64,000 nucleotides of DNA from Oscheius onirici. Its lineage: Eukaryota; Nematoda; Chromadorea; Rhabditida; Rhabditidae. Both the position numbers and the translations under genes were made by a program. The notes beneath the pieces are model-generated. The model saw nothing but the letters and a program-made list of their open reading frames with translations, did no database searches and had not been told where the DNA came from. The DNA lies in NCBI GenBank assembly GCA_932521025.1, contig OW051469.1:7204398-7268397 (forward strand), in the 5' to 3' direction. Positions 34,474 through 46,961 of this stretch are shown here, piece by piece. Every line of letters starts with the position of its first letter. Within the stretch, counting starts at the first letter, position 1.

Positions 34474-36703
34474 TTATGAACTTTTTCCCTTCAATCTATC
34501 TACAATCTCGTGGATTTCCTTGCCCTTTGTTTCGGGTAAAAACATAAAAAGATACAATATGGCAAGAATCGAGGGTCCTGAGTACAGAATGAGGAAGGCG
34601 TAGGAGCCTATACTGTCGTATAACGGCAAGAGGGTGAAAGTCGTGATGACGACCATTATTGTGTTGATGGCGTAGCACATTGACTGCGTCAGACTTCGGT
34701 ATCTTTGCGGAGCCAGTTCGGAAGAGATGAACCAGCTTATCGGACCGACTCCGGCTCTGAAAGATTTTTTGAGAAGGAAAACAGAAAAGAAAAGCAGAAA
34801 ACAGGAGTAAGGAACTATACTGCTTTTGGCAAAAAGGTTCTGGTTCGACTTATTGTTTGGTCAGAGCCATTTTTGATCAGCCTGGTCCAGTTTTTCGGCT
34901 ATAGACAGACAGAGACGGGTTCAACTTTAAAGGAAAGAATTGAAGGAGATACCCATAGGTGAAGCCGTATCCTATGAGAGCTCCGACACAGCCGAACTTA
35001 ATCGGATCCCAAACGGAATGGACTTCGGCACAGATTACGTAGATTATTAGCATAATGTTGTTGAGACAGGTGAAGGAGAGCAGCAGAAGGCGACGTCCCA
35101 GTCTGGAAGACAAGTTTACAGAATTCTGTCCTTCTGTCTCCCTCTTTTTCCCTATCCTATCAATCTATGAACCTGACTGTTGAAAATGAAATAGTCACTT
35201 ACCGTTCAATCAGCATGGAGCCAGTCAACGTTCCGATGGTATAAGACACAGTCATTACTGTACTGGTCCAAGTCGCCAAAGTCTCTGGAACATCCATTTG
35301 CTGTAGGAACATGGTCGAGTTCAAGAGTAATGACCACAATGCTACAGTGTTCTAAAAAAGTTTGGTTTACTCTTTTAAAAACATCTTACTTGTAGAGCGC
35401 AACAGCTTAGAAACAAGGCTTTCCGAAGATGGGGAGTCGCGACGAGTTCCTTGATCAAGATCCAGGCCTTTGTCTCTTCGTCTTCTCCTTCAGCTTCCTG
35501 ATATTTCCATCATTTGGAAAATTTAGAACAAACCTGTTCAATCTCGTTCAAAATGCTGTCAGCATCTGCATCTTCTCCCTGATAGAAGTGGACGGCTCGA
35601 GTTGCTCCCTTTCTATCTCCCTTTGTCAGCAAGAGGAATTTAGGTGTCTCAGGAATGAAGAATAGGAAGACGAAGAAGAAAGTACAGAATGGGATGGGAA
35701 AGGCCATCAGCCAGACAAGATGGTTTCCAAGGACTTCTGAAGTTCCGAGGAGGGTGCCACCTACACACATGACGGCGAAGGCAATCTCGGAGAGGAAAGA
35801 AAGAAAGCCGCGAAGATGAGTAGGGGAACATTCCTGCAAAAGCTAGAAAGTAAGATTGCTTGCAAGGGTAAAACTACTTCAGAAAATGGATAGAAGACAC
35901 TCATTCGGTGAAAGTACAGAATGATTCGAACACTGATAGACTAGGGTCATGTAACTGAGGAACTGATTATTTAAAACTTGAGAGTCGGTGAAAATGAGAA
36001 TGATTCTAGACGGCATATTGTTGGAAGGAATTGGGAACATAGGTTAGGGACAATAAAAAATCAGAAAAGTTGGATGAGCTCACAGAGTAAATTAGTCACT
36101 TACCTGCAGGTATAGAATGCAAGACTGGTAGACGACTGCCATACAGACCGACGTCACAATTCTTCCAATGAACAACATTACAGGTTGGTAGAATATGATC
36201 GCCAAGCAACGAAGAATAGCTCCGATGAGAGCTCCGCCATTTCCAATCAAATACCCGACTAAAATGACTTTATTCACTATAAGATTACTTACCTTTCCGC
36301 CCAAACTTGTCATTTAGAAGAGGGCTGAACCAGATTCCTATGAAGAACCCTACGAACCTGAAAGAAGACTATAGTTTTTTTCAAGCTTGCAGTAGCCCCT
36401 TGTTCTGCGTCAGCTGACAAGATAAGAGTGGACTTGATGCTCTTGTTCAGAAACTTTACCAGAAACCTACCAAATATTAGTGATGAGGTTCCACATCAAA
36501 TTATACGTACTGGTAGACATATTATGTCCCATTTTTGATAATGATTCGTTCAAATAGTTCTTTAAATCAATGTATATGTGAAAGTAAAAAAAAACCTGAA
36601 ACTGATCGACAGGGGTGTTCAAATACGTCGAACTGAATCCGTAGTCAAAATTAGCGGCGAAAGCTATAGTGGAAAAGAGGAACATTTGCCACACGAGACC
36701 CAT
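34474..36703 (-). CDS. GLUT-like facilitative sugar transporter, copy B
   Basis: Paralogue of copy A with the same fold and motifs. Nine exons, 5' to 3': 36703-36596, 36559-36471, 36357-36293, 36258-36104, 35833-35534, 35497-35390, 35351-35203, 35102-34953, 34756-34474; 468 residues. Motifs: NDKFGRK, IPETPKFLL, LGRRLLLL, LPETKGKEIHEIV. The first six exons have exactly the same lengths as in copy A (108, 89, 65, 155, 300, 108), showing a tandem duplication. Copy B has one more intron, 35103-35202, splitting the exon around helix 8, and a normal GT donor where copy A has GC. The start ATG chosen matches copy A; an in-frame upstream extension is probably 5' UTR. Confidence 0.88.
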
Positions 36704-37137
36704 TTTGAAAGAGAAGTGCCTGGAAAAATATAATTGGAACAAAGATCGTCTTTCAAGGCTATTAATCAACCTGTTCACAACAGTCAAAAGTAAAGTTTGA
36801 CCTGGGAAGAGACAAGTTTCAAGAAGAGCCTCGATAAATGTTGGATGTTAGTATCAGCAAACATGTACGATAAGACTGTTCTTTGACTCGGGTTTTAGGT
36901 TAGTTTTTCAGAGGCAAAAGTACACAGAAAGGGAGCAAAGTCAATGGGCAGTAAACTGGTAGCCGGACAGGCTCTTTCTGATAAGAGAACTATTCAAGAA
37001 CGTGGTCGGGCAGACACACAATAGGCTGGCTGTGTTCAGCTATTTTCCCCTTTCTTCCCTTGTCTTTGGTCAAGACAGAAAGAGAACATGTTAGCACTCC
37101 GTAGTTTTATTTGTAGCGAACGATCTCAAATGGATCA

Positions 37138-37780
37138 TTAGGCTTCGGCCTTCGGGTAGACGACGTCCATGAACTTGCGAAGGAAGCCACAGGTCTCTTC
37201 TTCGTCCTCCTTGACCGGCTTCTTCTCGATCGGCGAAGGCTCGATCTCACGCTTGATGACGTTGATTGGCGGTCCATCTGGAGCAGTGGTCACGTCTTCA
37301 AGCTCGTTTCCGACAGCGTTGCCGGGCAGATCGACGATGATCATCTGTAACAGATACTTACGCTTTTTTTCTTGTTTTTTTATAGCCAGGGAAACAGGAA
37401 GACAGAGACGATGGAGAGAGACAAATAGTAAAGGTTCCTACCTGGGCGGACCACCCCTTGGCATAGATGCAGGCCAGCTTGAATGCCCGATGGCACATCT
37501 TTTCCTCCTTCACATTGAGCCAGTCCATCAGTTCGGCGACGTTGGTCTCCGTCACCTGCTTTGCGAAGACGTCAATCCCCATCGGGCCCTTCGACACGAA
37601 GGTGGCATTGATCTTGGCCATCTTGTGTGCCTCGACGACAAATTTGCTCTTCTCGAAGGCGATTCCGTCGGAGCTGGAGCAGAGCTTGACGATCCAGTCG
37701 CTGGCAGTCGGATTGCGCAGCACCAGCATCTTCACCTGCTCCGGCTTGCCAGCCTCCAGAATGATCGTCGAAGGGAGCAT
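37138..37780 (-). CDS. MSP-domain protein
   Basis: Two exons, 37780-37442 and 37344-37138, joined in phase 0; 181 residues. The first exon has the beta-sandwich pattern of major-sperm-protein domains: an initial LPSTIILEAG strand, LVLRNPTASDWIVKL, GIAFEKSKFVVEAHKMAKINATF, and a C-terminal helix-like IYAKGWSAQ. The second exon is an acidic/proline tail ending in a helix with a single Cys (EEETCGFLRKFMDVV). MSP-domain proteins include the sperm cytoskeletal proteins and VAP-like adaptors; this one is a divergent small single-domain member and its role is unknown. The ATG abuts a TTTCCAG acceptor. A gene-free 480-base gap separates it from the AMPK gamma-like gene. Confidence 0.7.
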
Positions 37781-38263
37781 CTGGAAACAGTTTGTTGATG
37801 CTGGGAGAGGAGGACAACTGACGACAGCTGACCAGATGGGCACTGACGATATTGTTCTTTTTAGAAGCTTTTGAATTTCTTTTCAAAAAGATTTGAAAAG
37901 CTTTGAAATAGTTTAAAGATTGCAGAAAGTTTCTGTAAAAGTTGTTATTTTGATTGCTTCTCGTTTGAACAATTGTCGCTTCTTCCATGTTTCGTCAGAA
38001 AATCTACCAGCTGCTAATACCAGGTCAAAGTAACTTTATCCTGTTCTTGATCCTTGAAATAATTCAACACAAAGTTCAGTAGAATCACTGTACTTTTGTG
38101 CTCTGAGGCTACAAGACCGTTCGTATTGAAGCAGTTTATTTACTACAGCTGTGAATTACGTAGAAAAATAAGGCAAAGAGTGAGGAAAGGTCTCGCCACC
38201 CGCTGACGAAAAGGATATGTACAACCATTGCACGTAGTGGATATTAAAGCTGTCATCGGAGAA

Positions 38264-40629
38264 TTATCTGGCTGCCGAAGAAGTGGACGGAATATCTTGG
38301 TGATTGTTCTGAGGAGTGCTGCGCTGGAACGGAGCCTGGTCGTCGGTCAGATGACGAATGACGTCGCTGAGAGAGATACAACCGATCGGGAGACCTTCGT
38401 CGTTGATGATGAAGACACTGCGAACGTGGTTCGCTCCCATCAGAGTGTCCAGAACCTGGAAAACGAATAAACTGTCTCTCTTCCTCACTCTTACCTTGGT
38501 AACGGTATCAGTAGGACGGAGAAGTTCAAAAGGCTCGCGTCCTCGAACAATGTCTCCGATCGGCGAGGCAAGCAATTTGTCCTGAAACTCATAGACTCAA
38601 TCTCTAGATTGCACCCACGTGTTCCTGCAGAGGTACAAAGTTGAAAGCCTGGGACACATCGTGCTTTACCAGAACATTGACGACTTGACCAATCTCATTG
38701 ACCAAGGGAAGACCAGAAACACGATGATCCAGGAGCTTTGCGATGGCCTCGTCGACAGTGTCACTGACAGTTGTCTGAATTGCATACTTTCTACCGATAA
38801 GGACAAAAAAATACCGTGACAATATTATCGCCCCAAGTTCCGACATTGCAGTCTTTGATGGGACAGCGGAGCCACGCAGCCCAATGAAGGGAACGATTCT
38901 GCCTGTGGACACACTGGATGATTCTCTTCAAAGTGACCATGCAGACGACATCTCCAGTTCCCGGCTCCATGACAGCGAGGCGATGGACTCTGTGTTTGTT
39001 GAAAGTCGCACAGGCGTCGAAAAGTCTAGAAAGATTTGTTAGCTGTCCAACTTCAAGACTCACTTCATGTTAGACTCGACCTGAACCAGAGCAGCTTCTT
39101 CGGGGATGATTGAGATGACCGTCTTCATTTTCATGACAACGACTGTGTTCTTCCTCTGGACGGCAGACTGCGAATCGGTCTCGGCTTGACCTTCGTCTGC
39201 ATTCTTTTCCTCCGTCTCTTCGACTCCGTTATCCTTCTTCTCTTCAGTACTGAGCTTCTCACTCTCTGTAGGTTCTTCTTCAATATCAGCTTCAGCATCA
39301 GCCAAGGGAGCACTCGGAGTCTGTGAACCTTCCTCTGTCTCTTCGACTTCATCTTCCTTCTTTTCCTCGGCATCCGTCTCCTCAATCTTTGAGAGCTTCT
39401 TCTTCCTCTCAACTTCGTCTTCTTCAGTGTCCGTCGACTCATCCTGCGACGGAATCTTCTTCTTCTCACAGTTCTGTTGTTCGGCACATTCGATGCTCGG
39501 AATTTCTTCCTCACTCTCGACACGTTTAGTTTCTTCAGCTTCAAGAGCAAGTCTCTCCGCCTCTAGTTCTTCAGGAGTGACCTCGACTTCCAGTTGGAGA
39601 GACTTGAGAGCTCTGAGGAAATCAGTCAGGGTAACGATTGAGACGATCTATAAAAGTGATTGATACAGACGCTGAAGTGGGAACGTACCTTGTGCAGATC
39701 CGAATCAAAAACCAAAGCAGCTCCAACATCGTTATCACAGAGAGCGCGGAAAGCCTTGTCCACACTGAGATTCTTGTCGACGGTGATGAGTCGAGTATTG
39801 GCCGGGATCAGTTCGTTCAGATCGATGACTTTCATGTACTGACGGTAGGGGTCTGCCTGGACGTCTACAAACGGACGTTGTTTCTCAATTCAGCAGTTTC
39901 TTACCAACAAGTCCGACAACGTCGACAGTAAGAGGACGCGAAGTCTTGCGAAGAATGAGAATGTCGGTGCTGTTGCTGCGAGGACGACGGAACGACCAGT
40001 GGTCGTTGTAGATGTCCTGACCTTCCTGGTCTTCTTCGCGAAGATCGAAGACGTTCTCGACCTTGCAGCCATTGACCTGGAAAGACGGTATGAGAACGTT
40101 TTTTCGTACTTCAAGTGCCCCTATCGCTGGTACAGGTAGCTTGCTAAGATGAGCTGTATGTCCGACGGTTAATAGTAAGTGTTTGTATACTCCCACCCCC
40201 TCAAAATATCAGATGATGTCTTGGAAAAAAATGCAGCTGGTCGGTCGTATGATATTCGGAAGAACGCGTGACTAACGAAAGAAGAATGAATTCTAGATCG
40301 GGATCTTTTTACTCTTCTGTTCCAGTTACCATCTACCCTACTCACTTGTACTTTCAGAAGAGCCTTCTGCGGCTGTGACGGACGTCTCTGCACGACGACC
40401 TGGCTACTGCTCGGAGTACTGACACTGCCGCTTCTCGGACGAGTAACGAAATCCTTCAGTCCTTTAAAGAGACTATTTGGCGATCTACTGGTCGAGTGTC
40501 TTCTCACTCTTGGCTCAGCTGAAAAGGGCTCTTTGAAAACAAACAAGTCCCAAACTTACAACGACCGTAGATATTGCAAGGCCCTGTAGGGGCAGTAACT
40601 TGAGGTGCTACTCGGCACGTGTGATTCAT
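38264..40629 (-). CDS. aakg: AMPK gamma-subunit-like protein with four CBS motifs and an acidic insertion
   Basis: Gamma subunits of AMP-activated kinase bind AMP/ATP through two Bateman modules. Nine exons, 5' to 3': 40629-40560, 40518-40346, 40076-39905, 39864-39689, 39647-39064, 39025-38815, 38786-38619, 38581-38495, 38455-38264; about 610 residues. Residues 1-140 are Ser/Arg-rich and disordered. CBS1 starts near 155 (YMKVIDLNELIP, DNDVGAALVFDS, IVSIVTLTDFLRAL). Then comes an insertion of roughly 140 residues, almost all Glu, Asp, Lys and Ser (about 215-355), encoded by one 584-base exon, where normal gamma subunits have about 25 residues. CBS2 follows (FNKHRVHRLAVMEPGTG), then CBS3 (HRVSGLPLVNEIG) and CBS4 (VRSVFIINDEGLPIGCISLSDV). 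The intron 38787-38814 would be only 28 bases; its exact ends are the least certain. Confidence 0.82.
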
Positions 40630-43600
40630 ACCTAAAACTTTTTTTTTGGATTGGTGTCAATAAGAAAAGGAGGGAAGACCCGAATTGTATAGCGCGCGCG
40701 GGCTACAGATGTTTTGACAGACCATTAGAGATCCTGGATGGGTACACAAACAACAGGAAGAGGAAGACAGAAGACAATAACAGAAAAACATCACGTGATC
40801 TGGATTTGGGAGCCGTGTGAGAAAAAAAGGATATTAAGGTAAAGTTTCTTGGAAAGGGCACGACAAGCTATTTCATCAGGAGCTGAAAGTTTTCCATAAA
40901 ACCAATTCCTCTACAATTCTTTCAAGTTTGGAGGCTTGAGTATGGTTTTGTATTACTGTAGTTGTAACTGTATACGTTCTACCCAGTCCAAATACGAGCG
41001 GAACCGCGTCAAACAGTCCCATTATGATCGAGAAGATTCGTTCGAAAATGACAAGGCAAACTAGAAAGAGACAGAGCCGCGACATTAGTTGGTCCTCAGA
41101 AAGTCTTCCCGAGAAGCGACAATGTGATGACACTCGATTCTAGATTCAAGCAATTTTTGGGAACAGCCGACCGGGAGAGAACATGGGCCCATAAACCCCG
41201 TCGTCAAGGAGAAGTCAAATACAACTAGGCAAAAGGTGAAAAACAATCTACCTGTAGCCAGAGGAGAGATCGGCTGTCGAGTAGGCGCAATCATTGGATT
41301 GAGTAACAGTAGGGAGGGGTGGGGGAGGAGAAGAGAGGCGGAGCTAGCTGACCATGTGACCTGGGATCTTGCCAGGGAGAATTGGAATATCGATCGGATG
41401 AGAAAGTCAACAACAGCCAGAGGGATCGGACTAACTCTTGGTCAAACAAACAACTAGTGAGACAGTTTGGACAATGCCAAGTTACGGAGACTCGTTTTTG
41501 GTAGTGTGAGCATTTAGGCAATGAACCCGGCAAATAATTCGCAGTTGATCGAGTTACATAAATTAATAAAATTTAGAAGGAAACTTGAAAGGAATGAAGC
41601 CAGAAAGATGTGAGAAGCCGGCGTCAGAGTCTGGACAAAAAGACGATGATAAAAAAGTGTGCAAGAACCAAAACTGAGAGAAAGAACTGGTCACTCAGAG
41701 TCACAATGTCTCAGGAACAATAAAACTGACACACGACTGGTGAGAAATATAACCCTGGAGAAATACAGATGATTCTGTTGTTGAGCAGAAAAAACATTAC
41801 GAAACCACAGAAACAACAAGGTTCCGTCAGCGTACGGATCGTGCTGGGTACAGAGAAACGAGGCAACCGGATCCAAACTATCAGAGTTCATAAGCTGGGT
41901 TTGTGATGTCTTCACATAACTGTTACAGTCGCTCTATGATCATAGAATTCTGTTTTGCAGGATACGTCCTCAAAACAAGTGCTTTCTCATAATGTCCTTG
42001 AAATGCGGCGGTCATTTCCGGAGTCTTTCTGTGGGCGGCTCATTTCCAAGACGGCTTTCTCAGCTGATCGTATTTATGTGTTACTCTCTGTGTCAGTAGC
42101 AACAGGAAACAACAAGAAGCCGTCAAAAATAGTGTGAGGACATGATGCAATAGAGGAGCCCCCAAATTGGATTGGAACAGACACGACGCGAGACATAAAA
42201 TCTATGATCTCGGCCAATTTTGGGTCGGAGAAAAACCTCCACTTTTAATCAAGAGGAAATGGAGGTAATCGGAGATCCTGAAGCCATTTCTAGAATCCAG
42301 GAAGGGAAAGGAGACGACGGGGAATAGGCAAATATTTTGGCATGGCAACAATCTGCTCAAAATAGACAAGAGGAGGAAAAAGGGAAGCAGAGGCCCAAAA
42401 GAATACATCATTAGCACTTTCTGAGTCAAGAAAAGACCAAGAAAGATTCATTGTACATTCAAAATGATTGTTTTCTCTCTGTAAAAGCAGTGCTACACGC
42501 CAGAGAACTGGTGGGTTTTGACAAAAGAACTTAGTCATGGGCGAAGGTCAAACCAAAGACTAGACAGACGGATTGAACGTTCTGTCTGTCCATGCGGGGG
42601 TTACTCACATTATTCAGGAGTTTTTCTGCATTATTCATGAGATCTTTGGGAATTTTTTGAAGCTTATGAACGAGATACATGGGGTAAAATCATGCAGAGA
42701 CGGACATCCAGGAAATTTCTTCTCTAGCAGAAACTGCATTTTCAGGTGATAACATTTTCGCTGCTATTTTCTTGCACTTTCATGTGAGGTGAAAAACTAT
42801 TCGAGAAGCTCGAAAGAACCGTAACTAGATTTCGAAAGTGCAGCAGCAAGAGAATAGGGACAGGAGGTCACAGAAAAATATCGAGCCGGCATAAAGGTTC
42901 AGGTAAAACAGTTGTTTTTACTCAAAACAACAATAAAGAGATGAATCAAAAGACAAGACCGTCGATTAAAGTCTTACGTCTCGTACCCAGATGAACTCTC
43001 ACACGTACTCTGGGGAATGCGCATCTTTTCCATTTAGACACGCGCGTTTCCCGTCGTAAAAAGAACTTGTTGACAGAGAGCGGAGGAAAGAACGGTCAGT
43101 TCGGAGAGAGACGGGTCACAGCTGGCAGAGAGATTGTGGGCACAGGATTGTGCTTAGAGGGTAGCCGATCGATAGCCGATTCCGATCTCTCGGGAGAGAT
43201 GGTTTTTCGTGAGAGAGAGGATTTCGATTGGACCGTCCGATAATCGGTCTATGATAATTGAGGATGGCTGAGAGGGAAAAACACATGGCTGTTTCGAAAC
43301 CAGGATTCTATAAGTTGCGCGTGACATATAATGAGTACACGTTTCCCAAAAGTCTTGTTTTCCTTCTAGCTCCAGACTACTCGCAGACTATTAATAGCAC
43401 AGAGAAATTGCCGAGAGGAAACACTTTATGCAAAACAGGGAAATCGCGGATATTAGTAGTGCTCGAGACTGGCTGGTCTTTTGACCACTCCGTGACATTT
43501 TGATAAGAAAGGGGACAGTCTAATCGTAACCCCCGCTTCTTGTTGTTCAAGTAAGAAAGGCTGGAGGGTGAGTTAGCTAACATTTTTAAGACTCGTGACA

Positions 43601-45693
43601 TCAATTTCCGGCTGTAAATCACGTTTTTACAGCGTTGTCTTTGATCTTTTGGACAGTTTCCAAGCCGTGAACAGTTTAATATATGCCCTCAGAAAATAAA
43701 GGAAACACATTTCATAGTCCTTAAATTATAAAGGAGAACCTTTTGGAAGGTGAGTCAAAAACAAAAAGATCTGTCGGAATATTATTAGCTCCAATGAGTA
43801 CGCACTGTCCTGTATTGACAGAACAGCCATGAGGATGGAGGCTGAACAAGCGGGAGGGCTCTATTTTTCACACAGAACTATTCTATGCTCCGAGCACGTA
43901 ACTGGAACAAAGTTCTTCTTTTTTTTCGGGGTATAAAAGGATGAACAGAATGAGCAAGGACATTTTACTTAATTAGTACTCAGACAGAGCCTTTGGAAAG
44001 AATCAAAATAGAGGCTGGCAGAAGAAAAGTCAAATATTGATGGCATCCGTTACCCAAAACATGTTTTTTGTCTTCTGATGAGACACACGTGTGAAAACAG
44101 TTAAATTCTAAACAGACAAGAGAGGAAAGAAAGCGGTACGTGCACCTCCGCTATTGTTTGCCGAGAGACGGGGGAGAGACCGAGAGAGCATCTCGGAAAG
44201 ACTACTATGTGTGTCCTTGATTTGTCGCAACTTTATTGCTTTTAGAGCAAGCTAATCCAAGTTGTTTTGGTCACAATTACGGCCGGAAACGGCGCTTTGT
44301 TATTATGACTTGAAGGGGAAAAATGACTAGATTAGACTGGACAGCAAAACACTCTTTCTCTCAATGTTTCAGTGTCTCAGACTGTCAAACTCTCAGATTC
44401 TGAACCACTCAGTCTATGAGTCTCTCATTTTTTCTATCAGAAATTACAACAAAACAGATGACGACTTTAAACAAGACTGGGTTGAATAAGGGATTTGGGT
44501 GTCGTTGGGACCAGGCATTAGACTTTAATTGGTTCAGAATAACAGACCATGCTCCGAAAGAGAGACGGAATCCAAAACACGAGAAAGAAGCGATTGTAAA
44601 GGGAAAATAGTCAGAGCCCTTTTACGAAAGAGCACGAAAATAGATCAGGGAGACAGACTGAAAACAAGATAGTTTCTGACTCACGTCCTGTTGTGAGTGA
44701 TTAAAAGTACATACTGAGTGTTTTCGGTTTGCGACTGGAAGAAGAGAAAAGAGTCAAGAGAACGAGCTGAATTATGTAGAAGAGCGGCTGAGACTCTTGA
44801 ATTTCAAGGCGTGCGAGTCGAAGAAAGAGATGCCGAATGGGGGAAGAGGAAATGTTCAAGTTTGAAGGAGATCCTCGAGGGAACTTTCGAGACTTTTATT
44901 CCTGATTGGGACGAGTGATTCGGGAATGCAATGTAAGAAGCAATAAAATTTTCTGGACTCTGACTGTAGTTTTTCTTCCTACTACAGTGAAGATTGACAA
45001 CAATCCAATTCTTTGTTGTTCCCATCTCCTCTATGAATAACAGTTTGGTCGGAAATCATGAATCACTCGTTAGGACGTTGCACGTGAGGATTTCAGGTTG
45101 TCAGGATGTGACTTTACGGCTGTTGATAACGTACACTGATTCAAATGAAGAGTAAAGTAATGTTTCTTTCTGGATCTTGAACAGAAAATGTATAATTCTT
45201 TTGGGGAAGAAAACTTCTAGTTCTTATAAAATATTGCTCAATAGTAAACAAAACGCGACAAAAACCAATGAATCTAGCCAAGTTATTCTACAGACATTAG
45301 CTTTAACCGATACTACCGCTCAAAATTCATCACCAATCAGGACAACAATATGGGTCTGATCGATCTGATTGGATGGTTCAAAATAACTTTTCTGACTGAA
45401 ATACTAACAATCTTTCAGAGCTGAGCTAGAAATGAGGAACTGTTCACAGACGTAGACCAATTACTAAAAATGTGACCTGACCTCCAGTATGAACGAGATG
45501 AAAACGTTCCAGAACAGATGGTATGCCCATTTCTTGAAGCTGAGACGGAATGAGTCTGGGCGGGTACCGTCGAATACATCTCCTTACTCACAGTTACACG
45601 GAACACCCCCTCTCTCATCATTTCCTGTCTATTTTGAGTAAAGGACACATGTCCTCAAGACCAAAATACTCAGAGGAACTATTTATTTCGCAA
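40630..45693. other. Gene-poor region, no gene seen
   Basis: About 5 kb. Purine-rich GAGA-type tracts recur (for example 43068-43250 and 44140-44200). There is a palindromic-looking area near 43150-43210. I see no ORF with coding character, no intron signals in series, and no RNA gene. It may contain regulatory sequence of the upstream-facing AMPK gamma-like gene. Confidence 0.4.
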
Positions 45694-46188
45694 CTATCGC
45701 CCGTACCATTGAGAAGAATGGTCGGCGTAGCCCCAGACTCCGTTGTAGTAGGGACCTGAAAATTATTTAGCAACAAACTAATACAAAACAGTTACCGTAT
45801 CGTTCCCATTGATTGATCTCAAAGTTGGTCGGGGCTGGTAGACCGTACTTGTTCTTATGGAAAGAGATTTCGTGATAATAGTTACGGTAAGATTGAAAAG
45901 TGTAGAGCGGAGGCAGACCACCGTTGTAGTATTTGTCTCTAAACAGTAGAAAAACTTGTTTTTGAGGTTCACACGCATCACAAATGTGTCTCGACTGTCT
46001 CAGCCTTACCTATAGAATCCAAAACTATCAAAGCCACCATTAGTCGGACCGATGCCGTGCGGCCCGTAGCTGTAGTTGTTTGTGAATCCGTTCCTCTTCA
46101 CCCTGATCTTCTGCTTATCCAATTATTAGAAATACTACCTTGAAGCGATGACAATGGTAGCCAAGGTGGGAATAATCAGCCATCTCAT
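45694..46188 (-). CDS. Small secreted Tyr/Gly/Asn-rich proprotein with RVKR site
   Basis: Four exons, 5' to 3': 46188-46139, 46102-46010, 45938-45796, 45755-45694; 115 residues, total length divisible by three. Residues 1-16 form a signal peptide (MRWLIIPTLATIVIAS), directly followed by R17-V-K-R20, a furin-type site. The rest is rich in Tyr, Gly, Asn and aromatic residues (NNYSYGPHGIGP, GGFDSFGFY, NQWERYGPYYNGVWGYA) and ends in WYGR. No cysteines occur in the mature part. It resembles tyrosine/glycine-rich secreted peptides of nematodes (such as YG-rich antimicrobial or cuticle-associated peptides), but no homologue is recognised. The terminal Gly-Arg before the stop could be a processing or amidation signal. 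It stands alone in a gene-poor region. Confidence 0.65.
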
Positions 46189-46786
46189 GTTGATTAGACG
46201 GTGGCAAGTTGCCGTCTCTCAGCGGGAACCTGCCCATGCCAACGGGTTGTTCGAGGAGACATGAAAACACCTGAAGGACACATTCATCTTCCCTAATTCT
46301 CCGTAGCCAAATTTAAAATTCAGACTTTTCACGGTGTGTGTGTCTCGGGGGAAATGCATATTAAAGGAGCTGGAGTTCTAGTCTTCACGGATCACCGGCT
46401 AGCTATTGGCCTACTTGTTACTCATACTGACTCTATCACCTTTTTCACTCAATTCTCATTTATCCGACAACTTTGAATTAAGTCTGTCCAAGTTTGAAAG
46501 CTCAAACTGCTTTGCTACAGTTTCCTCAAAGTGTCACGAGAACATACATTACAACATCCACTTTAAATTGCTCTTGCGTCTCTGTGTGTGTGTCTGTCGG
46601 AAGCTTTAATTGACAATCAAAATGGAGCAATTTGTGCGCACAATTAAGGGGAAAGGAGTTAGTGTAACAAGTTTAGAAAAGTCACTATTGGGAGACAAGT
46701 GCGAAGACTTTGCTTCTGATTTTGGTAGTTCCTATACAGAAACGGTTTTCAAGTGGTTCAGGCGAAGGAAAAAGGGGGGATAGTAG

Positions 46787-46826
46787 GTAACTTTAGCCCT
46801 GGAAGGGCGTTGCCAACCTTGTACAT
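46787..46826 (+). repeat. Short dispersed repeat, copy 1
   Basis: About 40 bases starting TAACTTTAGCCCT are roughly 80% identical to 57228-57270. The second copy contains a perfect inverted word (AGCCCT/AGGGCT around GCA), which is partly degraded here. It may be an end of a miniature element. Confidence 0.4.
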
Positions 46827-46961
46827 TAAAAAAATTCCGCAACTTTCTATTTCCCTCCAATTAGAGAACTTTCTTTTCAAAAACGCACAAAAATTGCTAA
46901 TTTCTTCTCGAAAACCGTAATATAAACAGCCCAATATCACAACAAGACGCCATAGTTTAAA

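Noticed and set aside
37169-37798. 209-codon plus-strand ORF over the MSP gene
   Set aside because: Crosses a minus-strand intron; the minus reading has MSP-like strands and splice signals.
39131-39550. 139-codon Arg/Lys-rich minus-strand frame
   Set aside because: Shifted frame of the acidic AMPK gamma insertion; acidic repeats give arginine-rich shadows.
43068-44200. GAGA-rich stretches considered as a satellite or CRISPR-like array
   Set aside because: No regular repeat unit or spacer structure; only purine-rich composition.
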